Below are positions 1 through 6,749 of a stretch of DNA of 11,316 bases, piece by piece. The translations under genes and the position numbers were made by a program. The notes under the pieces are model-generated. The model saw only the letters and a list, made by a program, of their open reading frames with translations, made no database searches and was not told the origin of the DNA. Positions within the stretch are counted from its first letter, which is position 1, and every line of letters begins with the position of its first letter. The DNA is from Syntrophorhabdaceae bacterium (GTDB lineage: Bacteria > Desulfobacterota > Syntrophorhabdia > Syntrophorhabdales > Syntrophorhabdaceae): NCBI GenBank assembly GCA_026415015.1, contig JAOAHW010000035.1, positions 1 through 11,316 of the forward strand. Direction: 5' to 3'.

Positions 1-237
1 TTTCCAGTGTCGATGGATTAATAAGGCATATGTGTAAGAATCAAGGATCTTTCTTGTCTCTTCTGGGGTTGGGGTATGGGGAGGACAACACAGGCTCATC
101 CCATAGTTAGGACAACCGAATTGACATTTCATTCTTACCCAGGGAGCAGTAAATATATCCCATGTCTTGATTACTATTGCATTATCAGCGCCATCTTCTA
201 TTGCCTTATCCTTATATTGGTTGAATTTTTCTACCAT
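1..237 (-). CDS. DUF2284 putative metal-binding protein, 3' part missing
   Basis: This is the N-terminal 79 codons of a minus-strand gene that leaves the window at its left edge. Translation from the ATG at 235-237 gives a soluble protein with Cys38, Cys42, Cys50 and Cys51 in the pattern KCxxGCxxYGxxxxCCPPxTPxPEET. This is the signature of the DUF2284 (predicted metal-binding) family, which is common in anaerobes and probably binds a metal or Fe-S centre; its function is unknown. An in-frame stop lies 9 bases upstream of the ATG, so the gene cannot start earlier. The ribosome site is weak. The gene lies downstream of nrpR on the same strand after a 126-bp gap, so it may be co-transcribed with it or have its own promoter. 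The family call is confident; any role in nitrogen metabolism would be guesswork. Confidence 0.8.
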   Translation of the reverse strand, partial: MVEKFNQYKDKAIEDGADNAIVIKTWDIFTAPWVRMKCQFGCPNYGMSLCCPPHTPTPEETRKILDSYTYALLIHRHWK

Positions 238-363
238 GCTATCTTAGCCTATATTTTCCAAAAAGATAGGTCAAGCTAATTTTTGAATGAAAATAGTATC
301 TTTATTAAGGATTATCTGTCGAAACCTGAATAGTTGATGGATGATTTTAATGGAAAATACAAA

Positions 364-1371
364 TTAAAGAAACTGCTTGATCCTGCTTTCCATCTCCCTG
401 AAGTGAAATAGCCTGTTAAAATCTATTAGCCCTGCCAGTGCCCTTGAATATGCCCTAACCCCGTTTTCTTCAAGGATGGATACAGGGTTCAACCCTCCTA
501 TCACTATTGCACCTACCCTACCCTCACTTACTGGTATATCGAGGAAGCTCTGGCCTGGCATCCCTACACCCACTAATCCTCCGAGGCCTATCCTTTTGAG
601 CCTTTCTGCAAGCTGTTCCACCTTATCACGGCTCTCGGCAGGAAACTCCCTGAAGCTCGCACCAATCCTTCCGCTCCCTGTTTTTATAGCACCCATGTAA
701 TTTGTCATACCACTTCTTATAAAAACCTCAAGTGGGTCTATGCTTGTTCCATCATACATAATAATCTCAACAAATCTGACAGGCTTTTTCTCCTTTATCT
801 CCAGTAGACCGCCAAATCTTGATGTCGTAGGTATGCCGTGCTTTAATAAAACACCATTAAGGGTTATGGAACATACTGTGCCGACGCCTATCATACCTTC
901 TGGGACAATTATATGATTAAGGCTTTCTCCTGGCGCTAAAAATGTAAGGAGATTGCCCATGGCATAGCCATCATAATATACCTTTTCAATGTATTTGATA
1001 TTTTCTGCAAAGATTTTTGGTTCCACAAGGGTCATATTTATAACCACCGTGCCTGAGGTTGAATTTATATCAAAATTCATCATATAGGACATCCGGTCTA
1101 TCTTGGCAGATAAAAAACCTACCTTATCTATCACCCAGGAGGAATCAAGCTCTTCCAGCCCTCTTTCTGTTATTATGCTGCCTCTTTTGCCATTAGATGA
1201 CACTAGCCCATCTGCCTCCATCTTCTGAAGATACAGGCGGATTGTCCTCTCGCTTATATCGTATCCTGTAAGCCCAAGCCTCTCAGCAATCCTGGCGCTC
1301 GTCAAGGGTTTATCAGATTCTTTTAAGACTTGGAGTATCAAAAGCTCTTTTTTCTTGTTTTTTTTATCCAT
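364..1371 (-). CDS. nrpR: NrpR-family nitrogen-responsive transcriptional repressor
   Basis: This 335-aa protein has an N-terminal winged helix-turn-helix (about residues 8-70, including the SERTIRLYLQKMEADGLV recognition region). One NrpR regulatory domain (NRD, formerly DUF128) follows, from about residue 80 to the end, with glycine-rich segments near GEGRVGAIVIGGLNPV-like sequence at residues 285-300. In methanogens NrpR represses nif and glnA genes by binding GGAA-N6-TTCC palindromes, and 2-oxoglutarate releases it; bacterial homologues are far less studied. The single NRD makes this the short form; some archaeal versions carry two. The gene is divergent from the glutamate-synthase-like gene, and GGCAAT dyads lie between them, so it probably controls that gene and itself. 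The ATG start is preceded by a modest AGAGGG about 9 bases upstream. Family assignment is by recognition of the domain pattern, without a search. Confidence 0.88.
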   Translation of the reverse strand: MDKKNKKKELLILQVLKESDKPLTSARIAERLGLTGYDISERTIRLYLQKMEADGLVSSNGKRGSIITERGLEELDSSWVIDKVGFLSAKIDRMSYMMNFDINSTSGTVVINMTLVEPKIFAENIKYIEKVYYDGYAMGNLLTFLAPGESLNHIIVPEGMIGVGTVCSITLNGVLLKHGIPTTSRFGGLLEIKEKKPVRFVEIIMYDGTSIDPLEVFIRSGMTNYMGAIKTGSGRIGASFREFPAESRDKVEQLAERLKRIGLGGLVGVGMPGQSFLDIPVSEGRVGAIVIGGLNPVSILEENGVRAYSRALAGLIDFNRLFHFREMESRIKQFL

Positions 1372-1410
1372 ATAAAGGCCCTCTATTTATCGGCAATAGT
1401 TTTTATCATT

Positions 1411-1428
1411 AATGGCAATATTGCCATT
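1411..1428. promoter_or_regulatory. Perfect 18-bp palindrome, likely NrpR autoregulatory operator
   Basis: AATGGCAATATTGCCATT is its own reverse complement over 18 bp and lies 40 bp upstream of the nrpR start codon. It contains the GGCAAT/ATTGCC half-sites that also make up the two dyads upstream of the divergent gene. An isolated copy of the half-site, CGGCAAT, sits at 1391-1397, still closer to nrpR. Position and shared half-site suggest an autoregulatory operator; binding by NrpR is inferred. Confidence 0.6.
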
Positions 1429-1486
1429 TTTTTAATTATATCGAACTCGCTTTTGAAATGCAACATTTTTTTCATTATCATTTTAC

Positions 1487-1515
1487 TTGACATTTATTTT
1501 TTCAATTGATAGAAT
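1487..1515 (+). promoter_or_regulatory. Sigma70-type promoter of the glutamate-synthase-like gene
   Basis: A perfect -35 box TTGACA (1487-1492) is followed after 17 bases by TAGAAT (1510-1515), which matches the consensus -10 at five of six positions. Transcription would begin near 1522, about 80 bases before the start codon at 1603. The two tandem dyads lie just downstream of that start site, a position where a bound repressor would block initiation or early elongation. Confidence 0.7.
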
Positions 1516-1540
1516 TCACGACAATATGAATTTTTAATTC

Positions 1541-1580
1541 GGCAATTGATTACCGTATATTAGGCAATTAATTACCGTAA
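1541..1580. promoter_or_regulatory. Two tandem GGCAAT-N2-ATTACC dyads, likely NrpR operators
   Basis: GGCAATTGATTACC (1541-1554) and GGCAATTAATTACC (1563-1576) are near-identical imperfect inverted repeats, each 14 bp, with starts 22 bp apart, which is two helical turns and so the same DNA face. The repeat extends through GTA after each dyad. The 14-bp GG...CC geometry matches the length of the archaeal NrpR operator GGAA-N6-TTCC. The sites begin about 19 bases after the predicted transcription start. Tandem operators downstream of the start are also described for methanogen nif regulation by NrpR. That NrpR binds here is inference from position, symmetry and half-site sharing. Confidence 0.62.
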
Positions 1581-1602
1581 TAATGAGAACAGGAGGTATA
1601 TA

Positions 1603-3279
1603 ATGATTGAATGGCCAAAATCAAATGACGCGATTGGCACTGTAAACCGTGGCAATCCTGCAGAGTCTGGTCTGTGTACCCTGTGTCGAGCGGACTGCAA
1701 GGGCAGGTGTGAGACATGGTTGTCAAGCCTGAAAGGCAGAAAGATTCTATATCCAAGGGATTTCGGGATAGTCACTGCTGGAAGTTCCAACACATGCCAT
1801 GTAGGTCTTTCATATAACTCATTGAGGATACAGGGCTATAACTACGGTGCATATGGTCTACCCAATGGTCTTTCAAATTCGCCAGATGACTGCATATTCC
1901 CCAATGTAAACATAGAAACAGAGTTTGGAAACGAGGTAAAGACAAAATGTAGGATACCCATAATGACCGGTGCCCTTGGTTCTACATTCATTGCGGCAAA
2001 ATACTGGGACTCTTTTGCCATAGGTGCAGCACTCATCGGGATACCTATAGTGGTTGGCGAAAATGTAGTGGGTGTTGACAGGGAGGCGGTTATAAAAGAC
2101 GGTAAGGTCGTCAAGGCGCCTGAGCTTGATAGAAGAATCGAGACATACCTCCGCTATTTTGACGGTTACGGTGCAATAATTGTCCAGATGAACGTTGAAG
2201 ATACAAGAAATGGTGTTGCCGAATATGTCATTAATAAATACGGTGAAAAGGTTATAATAGAACTCAAATGGGGTCAGGGTGCAAAGGATATTGGTGGTGA
2301 GATCCAGGTAGACAGCCTTGGATATGCCCTGTTCTTAAAAGATAGGGGCTATGTAGTTGACCCTGATCCAACAAAACCTGAGGTTCAAAAGGCATTTGAA
2401 AATGGTGCATTAAAGGCTTTTGCCCGTCATAGCAGGCTCGGCTATACAGACCTATCATCCCCTGAGGCTGTCCGTGAAAATTTTATGGAGTCTGTAGCAT
2501 ATCTGAGAAGCATTGGTTACAAGAGGATATCTCTAAAGACAGGTTCATACGGCATGGAGGCCCTTGCAATGGCCATCAAATTTGCCTCAGATGCCGGGCT
2601 CGATCTCCTAACTGTTGATGGTTCTGGAGGCGGGACAGGCATGAGTCCGTGGAATATGATGGAGACATGGGGTGTCCCATCAATACTTCTTCACTCCAAG
2701 ACCTATGAATATGCATCTATCCTTGCCTCAAGAGGCGAAAGGGTTGTTGATATCGCCTTTGCAGGAGGTCTGGCAAGAGAGGATCATATATTCAAGGCCC
2801 TTGCCCTTGGTGCGCCTTTTACAAAACTGGTCTGTATGGGCAGGGCAGTCATGATCCCTGGTTTTGTAGGCTCCAACATCGAGGGTGTCTTAAGGCCAGA
2901 GAGGAGAAAGGTTGTGAATGGTAACTGGGATGATCTTGCACCAGCAGTAAAAGAACTCGGGTCAACACCAGAAGAGATCTTTGCAGGGTACTATGATGTC
3001 CAGAAGAAGGTGGGCGAGGATGAGATGAAAAACATCCCCTTTGGCGCTATTGCCATTTGGACCCTTGCAGATAAACTTGCAGCAGGGCTTCAGCAGCTTA
3101 TGGCAGGTGCCCGTAAATTCAGCCTCCCTGAGATCTCAAGAAAAGATTTATTCTCAGGGAACCGTGAAACAGAGAAGGAAACCGGGATACCCTTCATCAC
3201 AGATGTCCTTGATGAACAGGCAAAAAACATCCTCAACACAGACTATAAGGTTTATTCACAGAAGAAGGGCGCCCTTTAA
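1603..3279 (+). CDS. Glutamate-synthase-like FMN-binding domain protein (GltB-type, stand-alone)
   Basis: This 558-aa protein carries the FMN-binding/glutamate synthase central domain seen in GltB: a TIM-barrel region with the glycine-rich DGSGGGTG stretch at residues 339-346, followed by MSPWNMMETWGVPS, where GltB has its conserved GGTGASP segment. The N-terminus has a compact cysteine cluster, Cys25-x2-Cys28-x3-Cys32-x3-Cys36, which could hold an Fe-S cluster or zinc. The glutaminase domain, the C-terminal GXGXG domain and the usual 3Fe-4S cysteines of full GltB are absent, and no gltD is next door. It might still make glutamate with ammonia or a separate amidotransferase, or be another FMN oxidoreductase. 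AGGAGG six bases before the ATG fixes the start. Divergence from nrpR and the operators between them support a nitrogen-regulated role. Confidence 0.85.
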   Translation: MIEWPKSNDAIGTVNRGNPAESGLCTLCRADCKGRCETWLSSLKGRKILYPRDFGIVTAGSSNTCHVGLSYNSLRIQGYNYGAYGLPNGLSNSPDDCIFPNVNIETEFGNEVKTKCRIPIMTGALGSTFIAAKYWDSFAIGAALIGIPIVVGENVVGVDREAVIKDGKVVKAPELDRRIETYLRYFDGYGAIIVQMNVEDTRNGVAEYVINKYGEKVIIELKWGQGAKDIGGEIQVDSLGYALFLKDRGYVVDPDPTKPEVQKAFENGALKAFARHSRLGYTDLSSPEAVRENFMESVAYLRSIGYKRISLKTGSYGMEALAMAIKFASDAGLDLLTVDGSGGGTGMSPWNMMETWGVPSILLHSKTYEYASILASRGERVVDIAFAGGLAREDHIFKALALGAPFTKLVCMGRAVMIPGFVGSNIEGVLRPERRKVVNGNWDDLAPAVKELGSTPEEIFAGYYDVQKKVGEDEMKNIPFGAIAIWTLADKLAAGLQQLMAGARKFSLPEISRKDLFSGNRETEKETGIPFITDVLDEQAKNILNTDYKVYSQKKGAL

Positions 3280-3306
3280 AACCTACATCATAGGTTAAAT
3301 GGCTTC

Positions 3307-3339
3307 AAAAGACGCAGGTTTATTGCCTGCGTCTTTTTT
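3307..3339 (+). terminator. Intrinsic terminator after the glutamate-synthase-like gene
   Basis: GACGCAGG (3311-3318) pairs perfectly with CCTGCGTC (3326-3333) around a 7-base loop and is followed by a run of six T. The stem can be extended by flanking A-T pairs. It lies 28 bases after the stop codon and separates this gene from the next operon. Confidence 0.92.
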
Positions 3340-3442
3340 ATATTTAAAAGTTTTAATGATCTTCAAAAAATTTTTTCATAATAATTAAACAGAAAAAACA
3401 CAATATGCCCCCTTGATATCTGATCCTGTGGTCATAAACAAA

Positions 3443-3481
3443 CAATCAAGGCCTATACAAAACTTCTGAAAATCTTGATTG
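3443..3481. repeat. Inverted repeat in the cupin gene leader
   Basis: CAATCAAG (3443-3450) and CTTGATTG (3474-3481) are perfect 8-bp complements with a 23-base spacer. The right arm abuts the AAAGGAG ribosome site (3482-3488), so a hairpin here could influence translation. It could equally be an operator with widely spaced half-sites, or chance in AT-rich DNA. Confidence 0.4.
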
Positions 3482-3514
3482 AAAGGAGTTAGAAATCTAT
3501 GTTAGTCTCATCTT

Positions 3515-3910
3515 ATGGAAAAGGTGAATATTCAGAGTCTACCCTATACAAAAGAAGTAGAAGGTGCCAAGAGATGGGATGAGGATAAAGGTGAATTTGT
3601 CCAGGTATCTTATAAACAGGAGATAAGACACCTTGCCTATTTTGAATTAAAAAAAGGTTTTTACAGGGGGAGTCATTATCACGAAGAAAAAGAGGAATTT
3701 TTTTATATTGTTTCAGGGAAAATAAGGGCAATCTTCTATGATATAGATTTAGGGGAAAGAGAAGTACATATACTTGAAAAAGGCAACAGGATAAATGTCC
3801 TGCCAAGATGCGCCCATATATTTATAGGCGTTGAAGATGCCCGTGTCATTGAATATAGTCCACAGATTTATAATAAGGAAGACAATTTCAAGGTAGATTT
3901 TGGACTATGA
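3515..3910 (+). CDS. Small single-domain cupin protein
   Basis: This 131-aa protein is one cupin barrel. The first cupin motif is visible as GSHYHEEKEEFFYIVSGKI, giving two histidines and a glutamate as metal ligands. The second motif is weaker and ends around LPRCAHIFIG, with another histidine near residue 101. The fold resembles RmlC/WxcM-like sugar-nucleotide isomerases and small isomerase or dioxygenase cupins, so the substrate cannot be named. The stop overlaps the next ATG (ATGA), so it is translationally coupled to the ThDP enzyme and probably acts in the same pathway. The start is uncertain: an in-frame TAG at 3503-3505 prevents an earlier one, but the strong AAAGGAG lies 26 bases away, suited instead to an out-of-frame ATG at 3499. 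A GTG four codons in (3524) is an alternative. Confidence 0.8.
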   Translation: MEKVNIQSLPYTKEVEGAKRWDEDKGEFVQVSYKQEIRHLAYFELKKGFYRGSHYHEEKEEFFYIVSGKIRAIFYDIDLGEREVHILEKGNRINVLPRCAHIFIGVEDARVIEYSPQIYNKEDNFKVDFGL

Positions 3911-5481
3911 GAGATGAAAGAATAAAAAATAGCGCCGATGCAGTAATAAAGACTCTATATGAAGCAGGTATAAGAATATGTTTTGCCAATGCCGGTACCA
4001 CTGAGATACCACTTTTACTGGCCATGGATAAGTTTTATCCTGAGATGAAGGCAATTCTCTGTCTTTTTGAAGGGGTATGCACTGGTGCTGCTGATGGCTA
4101 TGGAAGGATGCTTGAAAAACCTGCCATGACACTACTTCATCTTGGGCCTGGGTTTGCAAATGGTATCGCAAACCTCCATAATGCAAAGAGGGCAAGGACA
4201 CCTGTTTTAAATATCATAGGTGAGCATGCCACTTGGCACATACATGCTGACCCGCCTTTAAACATGGAGATAGAGGCATTGGTAAAGACTGTATCTCATT
4301 GGTATAGAACCAATAAAGAGTCTACCGAACTTATAAAAGATACAAAAGATGCAATTCAGGCAGCCTATAACAGTCAGATAGCAAGCCTTATAGTCCCCCA
4401 TAACCATCAGATATCAGGGATAACTTACTATGATACAGAAAATATCCCCCACATTAGATATGAAGACCTTGACCTGACCCATATTGAATCTGTTGTTGAA
4501 AGAATTAGAAAAACTTATAAAATAGCCCTTTTTTTAGGTGGTAAAGCTTTAAGAAAAAAGGGTCTCGAGATAGCCTCAAGTATTCAGAAGAAAATAGGTT
4601 GCGCAATATTTACTGAGACCTTCCCTGGTTACATTGATAGGGGTGGGGGACTTCCATATGTAGAAAAGACACCCTATTTTCCAGAAGAGGCAAAGAGACT
4701 TTTAGGAAAATATGAGCTATTCATAATTGTAGGTACAAAGGAGCCAGTTACATTTTTTGGTTATGAAGGCGTAGACAGCTATCTGCTCACTAAAGAGCAG
4801 GAAAGATTATATCTATGCAATGAAAGACAGGATGTCTACAAGGCCCTTGATTATCTTGACCAGATACTCGGCTCTAATAAAAAAAACAGACTTCAGCCAC
4901 ATGAAAAGATAAAAGATCTAAAATCAAATATGCCCACAGGGGCCTTGACACCTGAAAAGTTATCTTATATAGTGGCAGCCCTTCAACCTGAAGATGCCAT
5001 TATAGTTGATGAAGGCCTGACATCATTCTTCTCATACTATCCAATGAGCGCCAATGCACCGCGCCACTCACTCTTAACTATTACTGGTGGCTCAATAGGT
5101 TATGGTATGCCCTGTGCAATTGGGACTGCCATGGCCTGCCCTGAAAGACCTGTCATAAATGTCCAGGCAGATGGAAGTGCCATGTATACTGTCCAGTCCC
5201 TCTGGACCCAGGCACATGAGTCATTGAACATCAAAACCCTTATATGTTCAAATAGGTCATACAATATCTTAAAGATTGAACTCTCAAGGGCAAATATTAT
5301 AACTCAGGGCAAAAATTCCCTTTCATTGATAGAACTGGATAATCCCACCATTGATTGGGTGATGGTGGCAAGGGGATTAGGTGTAGATGCAACCGCAGTG
5401 GAGACAGCAGAAGAATTAACCAAAGAACTCAAAAAAGCCCTAAGCATTCATGGGCCATATCTTATAGAGATGAAATTGTAA
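3907..5481 (+). CDS. Thiamine-diphosphate-dependent enzyme, acetolactate synthase/benzoylformate decarboxylase-like
   Basis: This 524-aa protein has the three-domain layout of ThDP 2-oxoacid decarboxylases and synthases: N-terminal Pyr domain (about 8-170), central domain (about 190-320) and C-terminal PP domain (about 345-520). Glu55 in the segment LFEGVCTGAADGYGRM is the cofactor-activating glutamate. The metal/diphosphate motif is ADGSAMYTVQSLWTQ (Asp422) ending in SNRSYNIL, so GDG reads ADG and the first N of NN reads S. This resembles the poorly characterised 'acetolactate synthase large subunit-like' group that is not part of branched-chain amino acid synthesis. There is no small regulatory subunit gene. 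The ATG overlaps the cupin stop. The substrate is probably a 2-oxoacid or a diketone; an IolD-like or cyclohexanedione-hydrolase-like C-C cleavage is also possible. Confidence 0.85.
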   Translation: MRDERIKNSADAVIKTLYEAGIRICFANAGTTEIPLLLAMDKFYPEMKAILCLFEGVCTGAADGYGRMLEKPAMTLLHLGPGFANGIANLHNAKRARTPVLNIIGEHATWHIHADPPLNMEIEALVKTVSHWYRTNKESTELIKDTKDAIQAAYNSQIASLIVPHNHQISGITYYDTENIPHIRYEDLDLTHIESVVERIRKTYKIALFLGGKALRKKGLEIASSIQKKIGCAIFTETFPGYIDRGGGLPYVEKTPYFPEEAKRLLGKYELFIIVGTKEPVTFFGYEGVDSYLLTKEQERLYLCNERQDVYKALDYLDQILGSNKKNRLQPHEKIKDLKSNMPTGALTPEKLSYIVAALQPEDAIIVDEGLTSFFSYYPMSANAPRHSLLTITGGSIGYGMPCAIGTAMACPERPVINVQADGSAMYTVQSLWTQAHESLNIKTLICSNRSYNILKIELSRANIITQGKNSLSLIELDNPTIDWVMVARGLGVDATAVETAEELTKELKKALSIHGPYLIEMKL

Positions 5482-5840
5482 AACAAATGCCTTTCCATTG
5501 ATTGAGATTTTATTAAATCAGTCTAAAATGTTAAAATAGTCTCAAAGGGTTCAATGCCCAAAAAATATTGACACATTAAGGATTATATGGATAGGATAAA
5601 TGAGATCTTTGAAAATGTTCTCTTACCCTTGGATACATACCTTCAGCTTTAGCAGGTTGTTTGTTGAGTTATGAGGATTGAAAGCGACATACGATTAAAC
5701 CTGATAAATAATAGAGAGTCATTAGTCTATAGTATATGGTCTATAGTCTGTCATGGTCTAATACCCTGGGACATATCCATGGATTGTATTTTTACTAAAT
5801 TGTGGAAATAAAAAATTCACTGATAAAGAAAGGAGAAATT
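5482..5840. other. 359-bp intergenic region between the ThDP gene and lsrF-like gene
   Basis: No convincing gene and no clear terminator is seen here. It contains a possible promoter at 5568-5597 and a 21-codon reading frame at 5587-5652 with only a weak AAGG upstream. Three short GTCTA-type repeats lie at 5725-5733, 5739-5747 and 5756-5760. A 10-bp palindrome, ATCCATGGAT, lies at 5775-5784. The size suggests that the lsrF-like operon has its own promoter even though it could also receive read-through from the cupin-ThDP genes. Confidence 0.6.
5568..5597 (+). promoter_or_regulatory. Possible sigma70 promoter for the lsrF-adh-kinase operon
   Basis: TTGACA (5568-5573) is a perfect -35 box. The best -10 is TAGGAT (5592-5597), which matches four of six consensus positions at a spacing of 18. 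This would leave an untranslated leader of about 235 bases before the lsrF-like start, so other promoters closer to the gene are not excluded. Confidence 0.4.
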
Positions 5841-6746
5841 ATGCCTGAAGTAGATGAGTCAGAAAAGGAAAAACAATTTTATACAGATATCCCAGTAAAA
5901 AATAAGCCTTTTTTCCTTAAAGGCTGTAATAATCTGGACTGGGGCATGAAAAACCGTCTGTCTAAAATATTTAATCCAAGAACAGGCAAGACCGTCATGC
6001 TTGCCATTGACCATGGCTATTTTCAAGGACCCACAACAGGCCTTGAGCGTGTGGATGTAACAATACTACCCCTTTTACCATACGCAGATACCCTAATGCT
6101 CACCCGTGGGGTATTAAGGGCCATAATTCCACCCACCTTTGATAAGGGGATAGTCTTGAGGGCAAGCGGTGGACCCAGTGTCTTGAATGAACTCTCCAAT
6201 GAAGAGATCGCCATAGACATAGATGAGGCAATACGCCTCAATGTAGCTGCCATGGCTGTTCAGGTATTCATAGGCGGTCAATTTGAGACAAAGTCTGTCC
6301 ACAATATGACACGGCTTGTGGATATGGGAAACCGATACGGGATCCCTGTCCTTGGTGTAACAGCAGTGGGCAAGGACATGGGCAGGGACGCAAAATATAT
6401 GCGTCTTGCATCACGGATACTTGCTGAATTAGGGGTAACCTATGTAAAAACATACTATGTGGAAAAAGACTTTGATACTGTTACAGCATCATGCCCTGTG
6501 CCTATTGTTATTGCCGGTGGGAAGAAGCTACCAGAAAAGGATGCACTCACCATGGCCTATCGTGCCATCCAGGACGGCGCAGCAGGTGTAGACATGGGAC
6601 GAAATATATTCCAGTCTGATTCCCCTGTTGCCATGATAAAGGCCATAAGAAAGGTGGTTCATGACAGAGAAAAACCAGAGGCTGCCTATGAGTTTTTCCT
6701 TGAGGAAAAAAACAGGTTGGAGGGGAATAAGAAAAAGAAAGGTTGA
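5841..6746 (+). CDS. LsrF-like thiolase/aldolase (DhnA/DeoC-FbaB class I aldolase family)
   Basis: This 301-aa cytoplasmic enzyme is strikingly close to Escherichia coli LsrF as I remember it. Segments such as KGCNNLDWGMKNRLSKIFNP, DHGYFQGPTTGLER, VPIVIAGGKKLPE and GVDMGRNIFQS align almost without gaps. The Schiff-base-type lysine in KTYYVEK is residue 203, the same number as in LsrF. LsrF transfers an acetyl group from 3-hydroxy-2,4-pentanedione-5-phosphate to CoA at the end of autoinducer-2 breakdown. No lsrK, lsrR, lsrG or transporter gene is visible, so the real substrate may be a related ketose or diketose phosphate. AAAGGA seven bases upstream fixes the ATG at 5841; the in-frame GTG at 5802 would add 13 residues with no ribosome site and no match to the family. 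The next gene starts 3 bases after the stop. Confidence 0.88.
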   Translation: MPEVDESEKEKQFYTDIPVKNKPFFLKGCNNLDWGMKNRLSKIFNPRTGKTVMLAIDHGYFQGPTTGLERVDVTILPLLPYADTLMLTRGVLRAIIPPTFDKGIVLRASGGPSVLNELSNEEIAIDIDEAIRLNVAAMAVQVFIGGQFETKSVHNMTRLVDMGNRYGIPVLGVTAVGKDMGRDAKYMRLASRILAELGVTYVKTYYVEKDFDTVTASCPVPIVIAGGKKLPEKDALTMAYRAIQDGAAGVDMGRNIFQSDSPVAMIKAIRKVVHDREKPEAAYEFFLEEKNRLEGNKKKKG

Positions 6747-6749
6747 TAA

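Noticed and set aside
76..279. 67-codon plus-strand reading frame at the left edge
   Set aside because: It is antisense to the DUF2284 gene, whose cysteine motif is clearly recognisable on the minus strand, and has no ribosome site or family resemblance.
3413..3440. Promoter TTGATA ... TAAACA upstream of the cupin gene
   Set aside because: The -10 box matches only about three of six consensus positions, so it was not listed as a feature.
5587..5652. 21-codon frame in the gap before the lsrF-like gene as a real small gene
   Set aside because: Only a weak AAGG precedes it, no family resemblance, and the length is easily reached by chance; kept only as a note in the intergenic entry and in a finding.
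5802..5840. GTG at 5802 as start of the lsrF-like gene
   Set aside because: The AAAGGA ribosome site lies just before the ATG at 5841, and the protein from that ATG lines up with the LsrF N-terminus.
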